Under the pieces are notes generated by a model. The model had not been told where the DNA came from. It saw only the letters and a program-made list of their open reading frames with translations, and searched no databases. DNA of 64,000 bases from Bacillus sp. T33-2 (lineage in GTDB: Bacteria > Bacillota > Bacilli > Bacillales > Cytobacillaceae): assembly GCF_002860205.1 (NCBI RefSeq), contig NZ_PGVB01000010.1, forward strand, positions 372,001 to 436,000, read 5' to 3'. Both the position numbers and the translations under genes were made by a program. Every line of letters begins with the position of its first letter. Within the stretch, counting starts at the first letter, position 1. Positions 43,033 to 53,137 of this stretch are shown piece after piece.

Positions 43033-44679
43033 TTATTCAATATGAGCCCACTTTAATTGCACATCGCCAAGACCGGATACAACTACATTCTTTACGCTTT
43101 CGTTCTGTACCCAAGCGTTAGTGTAGAAGTAAATTGGTGCAACTGGCATTTCATCGACAAAGATCTTTTCAGCGTCTTTCAGCATTTGAAGACGTTTGTC
43201 TGGATCACTTTCTTTTTGTGAATCGATCAGAAGCTGTTTGAATTCAGGATGCTCCCATTTAGTATCGTTGTTACCGCCGTCTTTGTCGCGGAACAATTCA
43301 AGGAAGTTGATCGGGTCGTTAAAGTCTCCCAACCAGCCCATACGTCCAACCTGGAAGTCACCTTCGTGCAGCTTGCTGATGTAAACCTGCCATTCAGCAT
43401 TGTCAAGTGAAACTTCTACGCCAAGCTCTTTCTTCCACATATCCTGGATTGCCTGGGCAATCTTCTGGTGTGCTTCGCTTGTGTTGTAAGAAATCTTGAT
43501 TGGCGGCAGTTCAGAAGCGTCTTTTAGGCCAAGTTCTTTCAAACCTGCGTCAAGGAATTCTTTTGCCTTTGCAGCATCATTATCCTTGAAATAGCCTTTT
43601 TCGTTTTCTTTGATCATGGATGGAGGAACAGCAGCCATCGCAGGAATCTGTCCGCCCTGAGTGATATTTTCAACGATTGCCTTACGGTCGATCGCATAAG
43701 ACAAAGCTTTACGGATATTTTTGTTGTTCAATGGCGGCTTTTCAGTTTGGAACTTGTACCAGTAAGTACCGGCGATTGGTTTGATATTCAGGTTGCCCTG
43801 GTCTTTCAACTGTGGAAGGACGTCTGTCGGCAGTGTTCCGAATGGAGAACCAGCCCAGTCCAACTCACCGTTTTCGAACATGGAAAGCTCGGTGTTAGGA
43901 TCGTTGATCATGAACATTTCTACTTTTTCAAGCTTTACGTTCTTGGCATCCCAATAGTTTTCGTTCTTTTCAATGACGATTTTGTCGCTGTGGGACCATT
44001 CAGTCATTTTGAAAGGACCGTTGGAAACATAGTCGTCACCAGCTTCAGTGTGCCATTTTGGATTAGCCTGGGCAACCTTGCTGTTGACTGGGAAATAAGT
44101 ATAGAAAGCTGTCAGCTCAAGGAAGTAAGGAGTTGGGTTTTCAAGCTCAACTTCCAGAGTTTTGTCATCGATAGCCTTTACGCCAACTTGATCAAGAGGT
44201 GCTTTGACTTCAGGATCATTAGCAGCCTGGGCTCCTTTTACATAGTACAGCTGGTAAGCATATTGTGATTCATTTGCCGGGTCAAGGGCCCATTTCCAGG
44301 CATATTCAAAATCCTGGGCTGTTACAGGGTCTCCGTTGGACCATTTAGCATCACGAAGTTTGAATGTATATTTCTTCAAGTCTTCTGACGGAGTGATTTC
44401 CTCTGCCATCGCTGGCTGCGGCTTTCCGTCCTGGTCAATACGGGTCAAACCTTCAAAAGTTTGTAATAATACACCACCAGAAGTTGCATCATTCGCTAAA
44501 CCTGGGTTTAATGAAAATGGCTCAGAGTTGATGTTTACGCGCATTTCCTGTGGCTTGGTGCTTTCCTTGCTTCCTTCGCCTTCTCCGCTTTTACCAGCCT
44601 CGTCACCTCCGCTGCACGCAGCAAGGAACATGCTGAGAACTAGCAACATGCTGAAGAAGATAGAAAACCTTTTCTTCAC
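43033..44679 (-). CDS. oppA: Oligopeptide-binding lipoprotein OppA
   Basis: A 548-residue family 5 solute-binding lipoprotein: signal with lipobox FLAAC (Cys22), an acidic linker, then the SBP domain with DGKPQPAMAEEITPSEDLK, YTFKLRDAKWSNGDPVTAQDFEYAWK and NPTPYFLELTAFYTYFPV. It binds 3-5 residue peptides, including the Phr signals in B. subtilis, so it links uptake with competence and sporulation. The start is GTG after AAGGGGG. Its long leader holds an intrinsic terminator and a short upstream ORF. Confidence 0.95.
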   Translation of the reverse strand: MKKRFSIFFSMLLVLSMFLAACSGGDEAGKSGEGEGSKESTKPQEMRVNINSEPFSLNPGLANDATSGGVLLQTFEGLTRIDQDGKPQPAMAEEITPSEDLKKYTFKLRDAKWSNGDPVTAQDFEYAWKWALDPANESQYAYQLYYVKGAQAANDPEVKAPLDQVGVKAIDDKTLEVELENPTPYFLELTAFYTYFPVNSKVAQANPKWHTEAGDDYVSNGPFKMTEWSHSDKIVIEKNENYWDAKNVKLEKVEMFMINDPNTELSMFENGELDWAGSPFGTLPTDVLPQLKDQGNLNIKPIAGTYWYKFQTEKPPLNNKNIRKALSYAIDRKAIVENITQGGQIPAMAAVPPSMIKENEKGYFKDNDAAKAKEFLDAGLKELGLKDASELPPIKISYNTSEAHQKIAQAIQDMWKKELGVEVSLDNAEWQVYISKLHEGDFQVGRMGWLGDFNDPINFLELFRDKDGGNNDTKWEHPEFKQLLIDSQKESDPDKRLQMLKDAEKIFVDEMPVAPIYFYTNAWVQNESVKNVVVSGLGDVQLKWAHIE

Positions 44680-44691
44680 GGTATTACCCCC

Positions 44692-44751
44692 TTATATATT
44701 TTTACGCCAAACGAACCACCGTTGTCCATCCTTCCACAAACAACTGTACAT
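44692..44751 (-). other. Trp-rich 19-codon upstream ORF of oppA
   Basis: From ATG 44751 to TAA at 44692-44694, encoding MYSCLWKDGQRWFVWRKNI: three Trp in 19 codons. The stop directly abuts the AAGGGGG ribosome site of oppA. No good ribosome site precedes it (CTGAG only), so it may be chance. Confidence 0.3.
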
Positions 44752-44819
44752 CTCAGGTATATTGCTTAAATAATCTGTCAATTTAAGTTATGTGAATTGG
44801 CTGACTATTTAAAAGTAAC

Positions 44820-44873
44820 AAAAAAAAATAGGTTTATATTGTTTTTAAATCTCCTAGCAAAATATAAACCTAT
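44820..44873 (-). terminator. Intrinsic terminator in the oppA leader
   Basis: On the minus strand ATAGGTTTATATT (44873-44861) and its exact complement (44840-44828) form a 13-bp stem with a 20-base loop, followed by nine T residues. It lies about 70 nt after the predicted start and 140 nt before oppA, so it must attenuate oppA or end a short RNA. Confidence 0.75.
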
Positions 44874-44942
44874 AATACTTCCTGAGTAATACAGTTTTTT
44901 GAGGAAATGTTACAAATACGTTAAGATTCGTTTGTTACGTTT

Positions 44943-44971
44943 ATTATAATGAGTTTAAAAATTTATTGCAA
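44943..44971 (-). promoter_or_regulatory. SigA promoter of oppA leader
   Basis: Minus strand TTGCAA (44971-44966), 17-base spacer, TATAAT (44948-44943). Transcription would start near 44936 and give a leader of about 257 nt. Confidence 0.7.
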
Positions 44972-45182
44972 GTAGGATTTTGCGAATAAAATTATAATTT
45001 CTGAAAATGATTTTTAATAGAACCCGGCATAATCAGCTTTTAGCCATGAAGTAATCTCTATCACCCTATTCTGAAATAATTTCTGGAACACTTGAAAAGG
45101 CAAATTGTCCGTTTTTGCATCGGCTCCTTGATTTTTGGAAAAAAATCGGTTATTTTATTTTATAATAAGTTTAGTAAATCGG

Positions 45183-45440
45183 CTGAGAGAAAGAGGAGTA
45201 CATTCGCCCATCGGTTATCAGAGAGTTTGTGGCTGCTGGAAACAAACAACCAGGCGGATGGAATGGACTTTTGAGCTCCAGGGAAGAAAATTTTTTTTTA
45301 CTGAGTAAGCCCTGGCGTTTAGCCCGCGTTATGAGGCTCCCCTGGCAATGTCCAGTGGAACAGAGTGACTCTTTATGGAGTAATTAGGGTGGCAGCACGG
45401 ACCATTCGTCCCTATTTAAGCGGGCGGATGGTTTTTTTAT
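45183..45440 (+). ncRNA. Trp-specific T-box riboswitch
   Basis: The conserved T-box sequence AGGGTGGCAGCACGG lies at 45386-45400. Upstream is a stem I region with AGAGAGTTTGTGG-CTGGAAACAAAC-type motifs and the specifier bulge GAATGGAC, Trp codon TGG at 45264-45266. A terminator (ACCATTCGTCCC / GGGCGGATGGT, 45401-45432, then T7) follows. Uncharged tRNA-Trp should favour the antiterminator and switch on trpS. A TATAAT at 45161 is the likely -10; the -35 is weak. Confidence 0.93.
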
Positions 45441-45507
45441 TTCACAAAATTACTCTGTCCCGATTCCAAAATCTTGTCTGCCGATATACAACAATAGGAG
45501 GATTTAA

Positions 45508-46497
<990 letters not shown>

Positions 46498-46510
46498 TGT
46501 TTCACAACCA

Positions 46511-46541
46511 AAAGGAGCTGATCCCAATCAGCTCCTTCTTT
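46511..46541. terminator. Bidirectional terminator between trpS and yjbA
   Basis: AAGGAGCTGAT (46512-46522) and ATCAGCTCCTT (46527-46537), loop CCCA, then CTTTAAT. Confidence 0.85.
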
Positions 46542-47286
46542 AATTCACCTTCGGGCCGTGCTCCATCTCCCATAATTTTTCGAAGAATGGCTGCCCTTTT
46601 ATTAAGTTTTCGCAGAAGGTGGCGTGTCTTTGGGACCATCCTGACTTTGCATCTGCATATAATTGCTGCCATGCCTCCTCAAAGCTCATCTCCTGGATGT
46701 CCCTGTAACGTTCAGGGCTCCATTCGGTATACCAGTACCTTATTTCGGCTACGTTTTTCGACGAATGAAGCTGGTCGAGAGCCATGAATAACAGCTGCTT
46801 CAATTGCCGTTCCTTTCTGGTGAGTCCTGACATGAGTCTAGGCTCTGGTGAGAGTATATGGAAATCTTTCGGGGCTGATGCCGGGTTGAATGAATAGCGG
46901 GTTTTGTCCTGATTTTCCAGCATTTCATACACCAGTTGTTCCTGCCTGGGAATGAGGCGGCTTTTCCTGATGGGAATATTGTAACCGATTGTATCGACTG
47001 CAAGGATTCCAGTCCCGTCCGACGCTACGAAACAATAATCAAGCTGGGTCCGTTCATGATTTTTCCTGAGGTAAGCCTTTTTGTAAATATCATCCAGAAG
47101 TTGTTGAGGCAAATCTGCCAGGTCATTCTCAATATAGTTAAATAAAAGGCTGTCAACATGAAGGAGAGGAACCTGGTCCAGAAGTTCTACCCCGTCCTCT
47201 TTTCTCCATTCATGAAAATGGCACACATTGTATCCGTTTTCTTCCCCTTCAAACCAGTTCACCCAAACATCATGAAGATATAACAT
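46540..47286 (-). CDS. yjbA: Conserved protein YjbA (DUF3603)
   Basis: A 248-residue cytoplasmic protein of the YjbA/DUF3603 family, the same size and place next to trpS as in B. subtilis. Aromatic-rich start [19 protein letters not shown], a middle with [20 protein letters not shown], and [18 protein letters not shown] near the end. No catalytic motif. GAGGGG stands nine bases before the ATG. Convergent with trpS. Function unknown. Confidence 0.88.
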   Translation of the reverse strand: MLYLHDVWVNWFEGEENGYNVCHFHEWRKEDGVELLDQVPLLHVDSLLFNYIENDLADLPQQLLDDIYKKAYLRKNHERTQLDYCFVASDGTGILAVDTIGYNIPIRKSRLIPRQEQLVYEMLENQDKTRYSFNPASAPKDFHILSPEPRLMSGLTRKERQLKQLLFMALDQLHSSKNVAEIRYWYTEWSPERYRDIQEMSFEEAWQQLYADAKSGWSQRHATFCENLIKGQPFFEKLWEMEHGPKVN

Positions 47287-47380
47287 GAATCTAACCCCTC
47301 ACTTCCAGAAACTGTTTGTCAATCAGTATGGTCAGACGGAAGTAAAATTATTCCTTATTTGAGCGCTTTAAGAATCACTC

Positions 47381-47659
47381 CTATTGCCGCCGTTTTCCGG
47401 AAGGGAAAATGCTCGTCCCAATGATCACAATCCCTGCAGGCAGCGCATAGCACTCAGGTCTTGAGACAATGAATGAAAAAAGCTCCCTAAATTCATGCCC
47501 AGCAATGAGAAAGTTTAAATAGGCAATGATGGTAACGCCACCGAATACAGCCACACTAAAGCCGATAAAAAGCATGACAATCCTAAAACCCATGGCTCTT
47601 ATAATGACGGCAACAGTTTTTAAAATGCCGATACATGTACCCCACTCCAGCCTGTACAT
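47381..47659 (-). CDS. Small membrane protein, unknown
   Basis: A frame of 92 codons with two hydrophobic segments (FRIVMLFIGFSVAVFGGVTI and YALPAGIVIIGTSIF). The first ATG at 47659 lacks a ribosome site; ATG 47593, after AAGAG, would give about 70 residues. It occupies the place of the B. subtilis app operon between yjbA and yjaZ. No family recognised; coding status is probable, not sure. Confidence 0.5.
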   Translation of the reverse strand: MYRLEWGTCIGILKTVAVIIRAMGFRIVMLFIGFSVAVFGGVTIIAYLNFLIAGHEFRELFSFIVSRPECYALPAGIVIIGTSIFPSGKRRQ

Positions 47660-47795
47660 TTTTTACATATATATGAAGGATAATTTGATGATATGTATGG
47701 GAGTATCGTTCCATGATGACAAACACTATGTTAGGATCCGAAAGAATTGCGGATCTCTGTTTCAATCTGGCCGTGAAGTCCTATCCATCTCTTAA

Positions 47796-47822
47796 AATAA
47801 AAAAAGCCCTTATTTCCGGGCA
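47796..47822 (-). terminator. Weak terminator of yjaZ
   Basis: Minus strand GCCC-ggaaataa-GGGC followed by seven T residues; short stem. Confidence 0.55.
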
Positions 47823-47824
47823 CG

Positions 47825-48586
47825 CTACAAATTTAATGATTTTATAAACTCGGTTGCAGGGACTAAAAAAGATGCTTTATCTGAAATATTTTCCCGGCGT
47901 TTGTATTGCTTCACGATTTCAAAGCCGGCTGCATATCCCAGCAGTTTCGGATAGGTTGCAAGGCCGAAAAGAAGCTCATCATGCAGGCGTGTGTCTTTTT
48001 TTACTGACAGATTCGGGGCAAGGTCCTTTCGCCAGTATCGGGCAATCTCTTCCACCGGGATAGAGTCGCACCATTTTGCCTGATATTGTTTCCCGCAGTT
48101 TTTTCCTACAGCGTGCTCTGCGAGTCCTTCCATCACCATTGAATCAAGTAGTGTGTAATCACTAATTTCTCTTTTTTGTTTGTTCATACGGCACACATGG
48201 TGGTATTCATGCACAAACAGGGCCTCCAGCTCTTTTTCATCCTCAAGCGGTGTTAAAAACAAAAATAATTTATCCTTAAAAGAAACACCTGATTTGCTGT
48301 TTCCAGCTTTGACAAGCTGTTTGTTTGATGTGTCCAGCGGAAAAATGTATACAGGTATATCGGGGCCTTTCCATTGTGCCTGATATTTTTTAAAGAGTTT
48401 ATCGACGGTTTGCCAAATATTGTTCTCTTTCAATTTTTTATAAACTTCCCAGTTGCTCCTGTTCGGCTTGTACATGCCGAATTTGAGCAGCTGGTGATAT
48501 ACAGCGCGCGGATGTTTTTCTTCAAAGCCTTGCATCAGGCTGTTACATATCCTCACCGGATTTTCAAATTGACGGTCCAGCCACAA
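47825..48586 (-). CDS. yjaZ: Putative zinc peptidase YjaZ (DUF2268)
   Basis: A 253-residue protein of the DUF2268 metallopeptidase family. The zinc motif is HEYHH in LFVHEYHHVCR near residue 130, with a likely third ligand in MVMEGLAEHAVG. The listed start is TTG 48586, with only ACGGAA upstream. Seven codons further up, ATT 48605-48607 is six bases after a strong GGGAGG and would add IGVEETE; a rare ATT start is possible. B. subtilis yjaZ lies in the same area. Substrate unknown. Confidence 0.82.
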   Translation of the reverse strand: MWLDRQFENPVRICNSLMQGFEEKHPRAVYHQLLKFGMYKPNRSNWEVYKKLKENNIWQTVDKLFKKYQAQWKGPDIPVYIFPLDTSNKQLVKAGNSKSGVSFKDKLFLFLTPLEDEKELEALFVHEYHHVCRMNKQKREISDYTLLDSMVMEGLAEHAVGKNCGKQYQAKWCDSIPVEEIARYWRKDLAPNLSVKKDTRLHDELLFGLATYPKLLGYAAGFEIVKQYKRRENISDKASFLVPATEFIKSLNL

Positions 48587-48892
48587 TTCCGTTTCTTCTA
48601 CCCCAATTTCTTCCCTCCCTTCCCATAATGAATATTTCCATGGATATTTTATGGGATTTTTGCTCGTTTCGTTCTTGCTAAATGGTCAGAAAAAGCTGTC
48701 TTCCTCTTTTTCCACAAACAGTGGGGACCTGCTTGAAGGCTGTCAAACTTTTGTGGGATTTTTGGCATAAATCAGCGGAAATTTTGATGTTTTTGCTTAA
48801 ATAAATTTAGTTGTCAGCAGATTTATGATTATATGCCGCGAAACAGCTACAAATACATCGAAAATTGCATACCTGATTGCACGGTGAAAAAT

Positions 48893-48998
48893 TATTATCC
48901 CGGCAACTGCACATTTATTCCCGGTAAATCGCATTATAATCCCGGTAATTTTTTTATAATCCCACTAACTGCTGTTTTATTCCCAGTAGCTGTTTTTA
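48893..48998. repeat. Five 21-bp phased repeats
   Basis: Degenerate units of the form ATTATCCCGGTAACTGCATTT; the CCC cores start at 48899, 48920, 48941, 48961 and 48982, a spacing of 21, 21, 20 and 21 bp, two helical turns. No ORF. It fills the 470-bp gap between yjaZ and fabF. Confidence 0.78.
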
Positions 48999-49032
48999 TT
49001 TGGAACTGAAAGGAAATATTACCATAATTAAT

Positions 49033-49058
49033 ACGGCCACAGTACAAATACTGTGGCC
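49033..49058. terminator. Hairpin downstream of fabF
   Basis: CGGCCACAGTA and TACTGTGGCCG, perfect 11-bp stem with a four-base loop; no T-run on the minus strand, so termination is uncertain. Confidence 0.6.
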
Positions 49059-49076
49059 GGGAAAGTTATTCTTATT

Positions 49077-50324
49077 TTATTCATATTTCCGGAATGCAAT
49101 TGTTGCGTTATGGCCGCCGAATCCAAGGGAATTGCTGATGGCTGCTTTAATTTCCTGCCTCCGGGCTTCGTTCGGCACGTAGTCGAGATCACACTCTGGA
49201 TCGGGAGTTTCATAATTGATGGTTGGCGGAAGAATTCCTTCTTTTAATGCAAGCACCGTAAAAATGGCCTCGATGCCTCCAGCCGCCCCGAGCAGATGCC
49301 CAGTCATCGATTTTGTGGAGCTGACAGCAAGCTTGTAAGCATGTTCACCGAATACGGCCTTAATTGCCATCGTCTCAAATTTATCATTATACTCTGTACT
49401 TGTACCGTGGGCATTGATATAGCCAACTTCTTCGGGCTTCATCCCCGCGTCGTCAATCGCCATTTTCATTGCCCTGGCACCACCTTCGCCTTCAGGGGCG
49501 GGAGCCGTAATGTGGTAGGCATCGCCAGTTGCTCCGTAGCCTACGATTTCGGCATAAATTTTTGCTCCTCTTGCAAGGGCGTGCTCAAGTTCTTCAAGTA
49601 CGACGATTCCAGCGCCTTCCCCCATCACGAAGCCATCCCGGTTTTTATCGAACGGGCGGCTCGCCTTTTGCGGGTCGTGATTGGTAGAAAGGGCTGTATT
49701 AGCACAAAAACCTGCAAAAGCCATTTTCGTAATCGGAGCTTCTGCACCGCCGGAAATCATCGCATCGGCATCCCCCCGCTGGATAACCTTGAAGGCATCG
49801 CCAATGGAATTTGTTCCTGTCGCACATGCTGTAACGGTACATGAGTTGAATCCTTTTGCACCAAGCGTAATTGATACTTGGCCCGCTGCCATATCAGGTA
49901 TCATCATTGGCACAAAGAATGGGCTGACCCGCCGGTAGCCTCTGTTCAGAAACGTTTCATGCTGCTGCTCGAACGTTTCCATCCCGCCGATTCCAGAGCC
50001 GATCCAAACCCCTACCCGGCCGGCATTCTCATCAGTGATTTCAAGGCCTGCATCTTTAACAGCCATCAATGAGGCCGCTATTGCATAATGTGTAAACCGG
50101 TCCATTTTTCTTGCTTCTTTTTTTTCTATAAATTGTTCTATATTAAAGTCTTTTATCTCTGCAGCAACTTTTGCCGGATAATCATCGGCATTCAATCTAG
50201 TAACAGGCCCGATTCCTGAAACTCCGTTGATCACATTGTTCCAGGCTGTTTCGGCATCATTGCCGACTGGCGAAACTGCCCCGATGCCCGTTATTACAAC
50301 TCTACGTTTTTCCATTTCCCACAT
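49077..50324 (-). CDS. fabF: 3-oxoacyl-[acyl-carrier-protein] synthase II FabF
   Basis: Elongating ketoacyl-ACP synthase, about 412-415 residues. The catalytic triad is visible: Cys in [11 protein letters not shown], His in [11 protein letters not shown] and His in [18 protein letters not shown] is three bases before ATG 50324 and 12 before the in-frame ATG 50315, so the start is unsettled; the latter gives [10 protein letters not shown], like the family. It follows fabH by about 20 bp in one operon under a FapR-like site. Confidence 0.95.
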   Translation of the reverse strand: MWEMEKRRVVITGIGAVSPVGNDAETAWNNVINGVSGIGPVTRLNADDYPAKVAAEIKDFNIEQFIEKKEARKMDRFTHYAIAASLMAVKDAGLEITDENAGRVGVWIGSGIGGMETFEQQHETFLNRGYRRVSPFFVPMMIPDMAAGQVSITLGAKGFNSCTVTACATGTNSIGDAFKVIQRGDADAMISGGAEAPITKMAFAGFCANTALSTNHDPQKASRPFDKNRDGFVMGEGAGIVVLEELEHALARGAKIYAEIVGYGATGDAYHITAPAPEGEGGARAMKMAIDDAGMKPEEVGYINAHGTSTEYNDKFETMAIKAVFGEHAYKLAVSSTKSMTGHLLGAAGGIEAIFTVLALKEGILPPTINYETPDPECDLDYVPNEARRQEIKAAISNSLGFGGHNATIAFRKYE

Positions 50325-50347
50325 CGTCTCCTTCTCGTGTTCGAGTG

Positions 50348-51280
50348 TTATTTACCCCATCGCAAAGCTATGGCCCCCCACGTCAAACCGCCGCCAAAGC
50401 CTACCATTACAATCAAGTCACCGTCTTTTATCTTGCCTGCTTCCAGTTCTTCCACTATTGATATTGGTATTGATGCAGCAGACGTGTTGCCGTATTTATG
50501 GACTGTTTTGGACATTTTTTCAGGCGGCAGTTCCAGCCTTTGCCTGGCAGCTTCCATAATCCGGATGTTCGCCTGGTGAGGAACGAGGAAATCGACGTCT
50601 TCTTTTGACAGTCCTGCTTTCTCAAGAACGTTGACGCTGCTTTCTCCCATCTGGCGCACAGCGAATTTAAATACTTCTCGTCCGTTCATTACTATGAATT
50701 CGTCCTGGTACAGGTATTTTCCTCCTGAACCGTCTGCACCAAGCTCAAAAGAGAGGATCCCCCTGCCTTCTGCTACGGGCCCGACAATGACTGCACCGGC
50801 TCCGTCACCAAATAAGACAGCTGTATTCCTGTCGGTCCAATCAGTGATTTTGGACAATTTTTCTACCCCTACAATTAAAACATATTTATAGGCACCGGTT
50901 TCAATAAATTGCTTGGCAGTCACCATGCCGTACATGAAGCCTGCACACGCCGCGCTTAAATCCATCGCAGCCGCTTTCCTGGCGCCAAGCCGGTCCTGAA
51001 GCATGCATGACACAGTTGGGAAAGGCGTGTCAGGCGTAACCGTGGAAACCAGGATTAAATCTATTTCTTCAGGTGAAATGTTGGCATTCTCAATCGCTTT
51101 TAATGCGGCTTCATAAGCCATGTCAGAAGTGTCCTGGCCTTCTGCAGCAATCCGCCGCTCTTCGATCCCAGTCCTTGTGCGGATCCATTCATCAGAAGTA
51201 TCCATCTTTTTTTCTAAATCATGGTTTGTAACCACTTTATCGGGCAAGCAACGGCCAATCCCTACAATCCCTGCATTCAT
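50348..51280 (-). CDS. fabH: 3-oxoacyl-[acyl-carrier-protein] synthase III FabH
   Basis: Initiating ketoacyl-ACP synthase, 310 residues, joining acetyl- or branched acyl-CoA with malonyl-ACP. Cys in [12 protein letters not shown], His in [10 protein letters not shown] and Asn in [11 protein letters not shown] form the active site. The frame opens at 51343; ATG 51280 has AAAGGAG upstream and starts MNAGIVGIG. Only one fabH copy is in the window. Operon with fabF. Confidence 0.95.
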   Translation of the reverse strand: MNAGIVGIGRCLPDKVVTNHDLEKKMDTSDEWIRTRTGIEERRIAAEGQDTSDMAYEAALKAIENANISPEEIDLILVSTVTPDTPFPTVSCMLQDRLGARKAAAMDLSAACAGFMYGMVTAKQFIETGAYKYVLIVGVEKLSKITDWTDRNTAVLFGDGAGAVIVGPVAEGRGILSFELGADGSGGKYLYQDEFIVMNGREVFKFAVRQMGESSVNVLEKAGLSKEDVDFLVPHQANIRIMEAARQRLELPPEKMSKTVHKYGNTSAASIPISIVEELEAGKIKDGDLIVMVGFGGGLTWGAIALRWGK

Positions 51281-51346
51281 GGAGCCATCTCCTTTAATCT
51301 TTATGATACCGGGCAAATTTCGCTGCCCAACAATTGTTATCAAATA

Positions 51347-51363
51347 TTATGACTTGGTGCTAA
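51347..51363 (-). promoter_or_regulatory. FapR-like site upstream of fabH
   Basis: Minus strand TTAGCACCAAGTCATAA matches the fabI operator at 11 of 17 positions, mainly in one half (TTAGCACC vs TTAGTACC). fabHA-fabF is a FapR target in B. subtilis. Confidence 0.45.
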
Positions 51364-51497
51364 TTTTATCAGAAGGAAAGGAAATGATGCAACAGCAAAA
51401 TTAAATTCCGCTATCCATATACGGCTCTTGTCTAAACAGATATCATCCAAATTTCATACACTGAAACGGGAATGGTCAAAAGAAAGGTGAAAATGAG

Positions 51498-51773
51498 ATG
51501 GCAAATGAGGAACGTATAGAATCAGAGAATTCTTCCATGGACAAACATGAAAAATTCCAGGAAACAGACCCTGTCTTCCGCTTTATGTTTGGCGGGCCTA
51601 GGGGCACGGGAAACCGCCCTAAAAAGCAAAATACCGGAGTGGAGGGTTTCTTAGAACAGATTGATCTTGAAGAATTGATGGTCCAGATTGATACACTGCT
51701 AACATCGGCAAAGGAACTGAAACCGCTTGTAAGTAAAGTCCGTCCGTTTATTGACCAGTTTTTTAGAAAATAA
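51498..51773 (+). CDS. Hypothetical protein in the yjzB position
   Basis: A 91-residue soluble protein: a charged, disordered first half with FMFGGPRGTGNRPKK, and a helical second half (VEGFLEQIDLEELMVQIDTL). AAAGG stands before the ATG. It lies between fabH and comZ, where B. subtilis has yjzB, but I cannot confirm homology by eye. A terminator follows. Function unknown. Confidence 0.62.
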   Translation: MANEERIESENSSMDKHEKFQETDPVFRFMFGGPRGTGNRPKKQNTGVEGFLEQIDLEELMVQIDTLLTSAKELKPLVSKVRPFIDQFFRK

Positions 51774-51801
51774 AAAAGCTGTGGCAATCGCTACAGCTTT
51801 T
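51771..51801. terminator. Terminator between yjzB-like gene and comZ
   Basis: AAAAGCTGTGGC and GCTACAGCTTTT pair with one mismatch around AATC; A/T runs on both sides serve both genes. Confidence 0.8.
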
Positions 51802-51827
51802 CATGCAGGCCATTGGGCGCGGCCAGC

Positions 51828-52028
51828 CTATTCTCCCTGCAATTCTTTTTTTGCATCTGCTTTCCCCAGCTCATACGCTTCGTTCATTACATTTGTAAAA
51901 AGTGACAGAAAAGGCTGGAGCATTACCATCGAAACTTCGATGCCTGCCTGGTCAAGCTGTTGTTTTACTTCCGGAAAATATTTCATTGCTATTTGCATGA
52001 ATTCCATTGATTTGTCATTGGTTTGCAT
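51828..52028 (-). CDS. comZ: ComG operon repressor ComZ
   Basis: A 66-residue protein with the ComZ pattern MEFMQIAMKYFPEVKQQLD and MNEAYELGKADAKKE. B. subtilis ComZ (63 residues) is made with Med and represses the comG operon for the late competence pilus. AAAGGAG is before the ATG, 14 bp behind med. Probably helical, one domain. Confidence 0.92.
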   Translation of the reverse strand: MQTNDKSMEFMQIAMKYFPEVKQQLDQAGIEVSMVMLQPFLSLFTNVMNEAYELGKADAKKELQGE

Positions 52029-52042
52029 ACTGTTCGCTCCTT

Positions 52043-52999
52043 TTACTCGATTTCATTCGGCAATTTGCCCGATTTTTCGTATGTATTAATATACTTCTCC
52101 AGGGTGGTCCTGAATTTTTCATCTACCTTTGGACTGAATTTGCCCATAGAGATGACACCATCTTTAAAATCAAAAGACAGGTTACCTGATTCCAGCTTTC
52201 CTTCGTTAAATCTCTCAGCTGCAAGCTCATAAAGAACATCAACATGCTGGACGGTACTCGTCAGTACAGTCGACTTCCCCAGGTCGGCCTGGTCCGAGAT
52301 GTAGCCAATTACGTACAATCCGCGCTCTTTCACTTTTTCAATTACAGGTACATTGTATCCATCCCCTGCGGGATATACGACATCCGCACCGCTGTCAAGC
52401 ACGTTATCCAGCACTTGCAATGCTTTTTCATCGTCATCCCAGTGCCCAATGTACTGGATATCAACTTCAATATCTTTGTTTTCAAAAATGGCGCCTTCAT
52501 AAAACCCTTCCACTTCAGGCTGCCATTCATATGCGGCAAGGATTGCCACCTTGTTGGACCTGGACATATGCGCGGCAACCATGCCGCCAAAGAATCCCAT
52601 TGCATAAGATTCAAAATTCAAGCTCGTCGTGTTTTTATTTCTGGCATCTCCATTGAAACTGACAAAGTGAATATGGGGATAGTCTTTCGATAATCGGTTA
52701 AAATATTCCGTGTACTCACTTCCGTGTCCAAAGATAAAGTTAACGCCCTTTTCCTCAAATTCTTTTACTGCCTGTGCAACAATCAACTCAGAATTCATGC
52801 TTTCTTTATAATAGACATTAACATCATAGTTGCTCTGGATTTTCAGCAAACCGTTATAACCTTTTGTGCCCCAAGTCTGGTCATTGATAGTTTCAGGGAC
52901 AAGCAGGCCGACCTTTTCGATTTTCTCGGTCGATAGAGGTTGTCCACATCCGCCAAGCAAAAGAAGGCATAAAAATATCAGGCTAAGTCGTTGCAACAT
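52043..52999 (-). CDS. med: Positive regulator of comK, Med (BMP-family lipoprotein)
   Basis: A 318-residue protein of the basic membrane protein (BMP) family of nucleoside-type binding proteins. Lipobox LLGGC (Cys18), then VGLLVPETINDQTWGTKGYNG and GADVVYPAGDGYN. In B. subtilis Med is a membrane-anchored activator of comK expression. The frame reaches 53029; ATG 52999 has AAGGAG nine bases upstream. Operon with comZ. Confidence 0.9.
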   Translation of the reverse strand: MLQRLSLIFLCLLLLGGCGQPLSTEKIEKVGLLVPETINDQTWGTKGYNGLLKIQSNYDVNVYYKESMNSELIVAQAVKEFEEKGVNFIFGHGSEYTEYFNRLSKDYPHIHFVSFNGDARNKNTTSLNFESYAMGFFGGMVAAHMSRSNKVAILAAYEWQPEVEGFYEGAIFENKDIEVDIQYIGHWDDDEKALQVLDNVLDSGADVVYPAGDGYNVPVIEKVKERGLYVIGYISDQADLGKSTVLTSTVQHVDVLYELAAERFNEGKLESGNLSFDFKDGVISMGKFSPKVDEKFRTTLEKYINTYEKSGKLPNEIE

Positions 53000-53137
53000 T
53001 ATATGCATCTCCTTATCAAAACACAACAAAGGTAACGAATCTTCGCGCTGTCTTTCTCATTCGTCCCGGTAACTTTCACAATCTTTTATATTTTACTCCG
53101 GGGAGCATGGATTTGAAAAGAAATTTCTCCAGTATTT

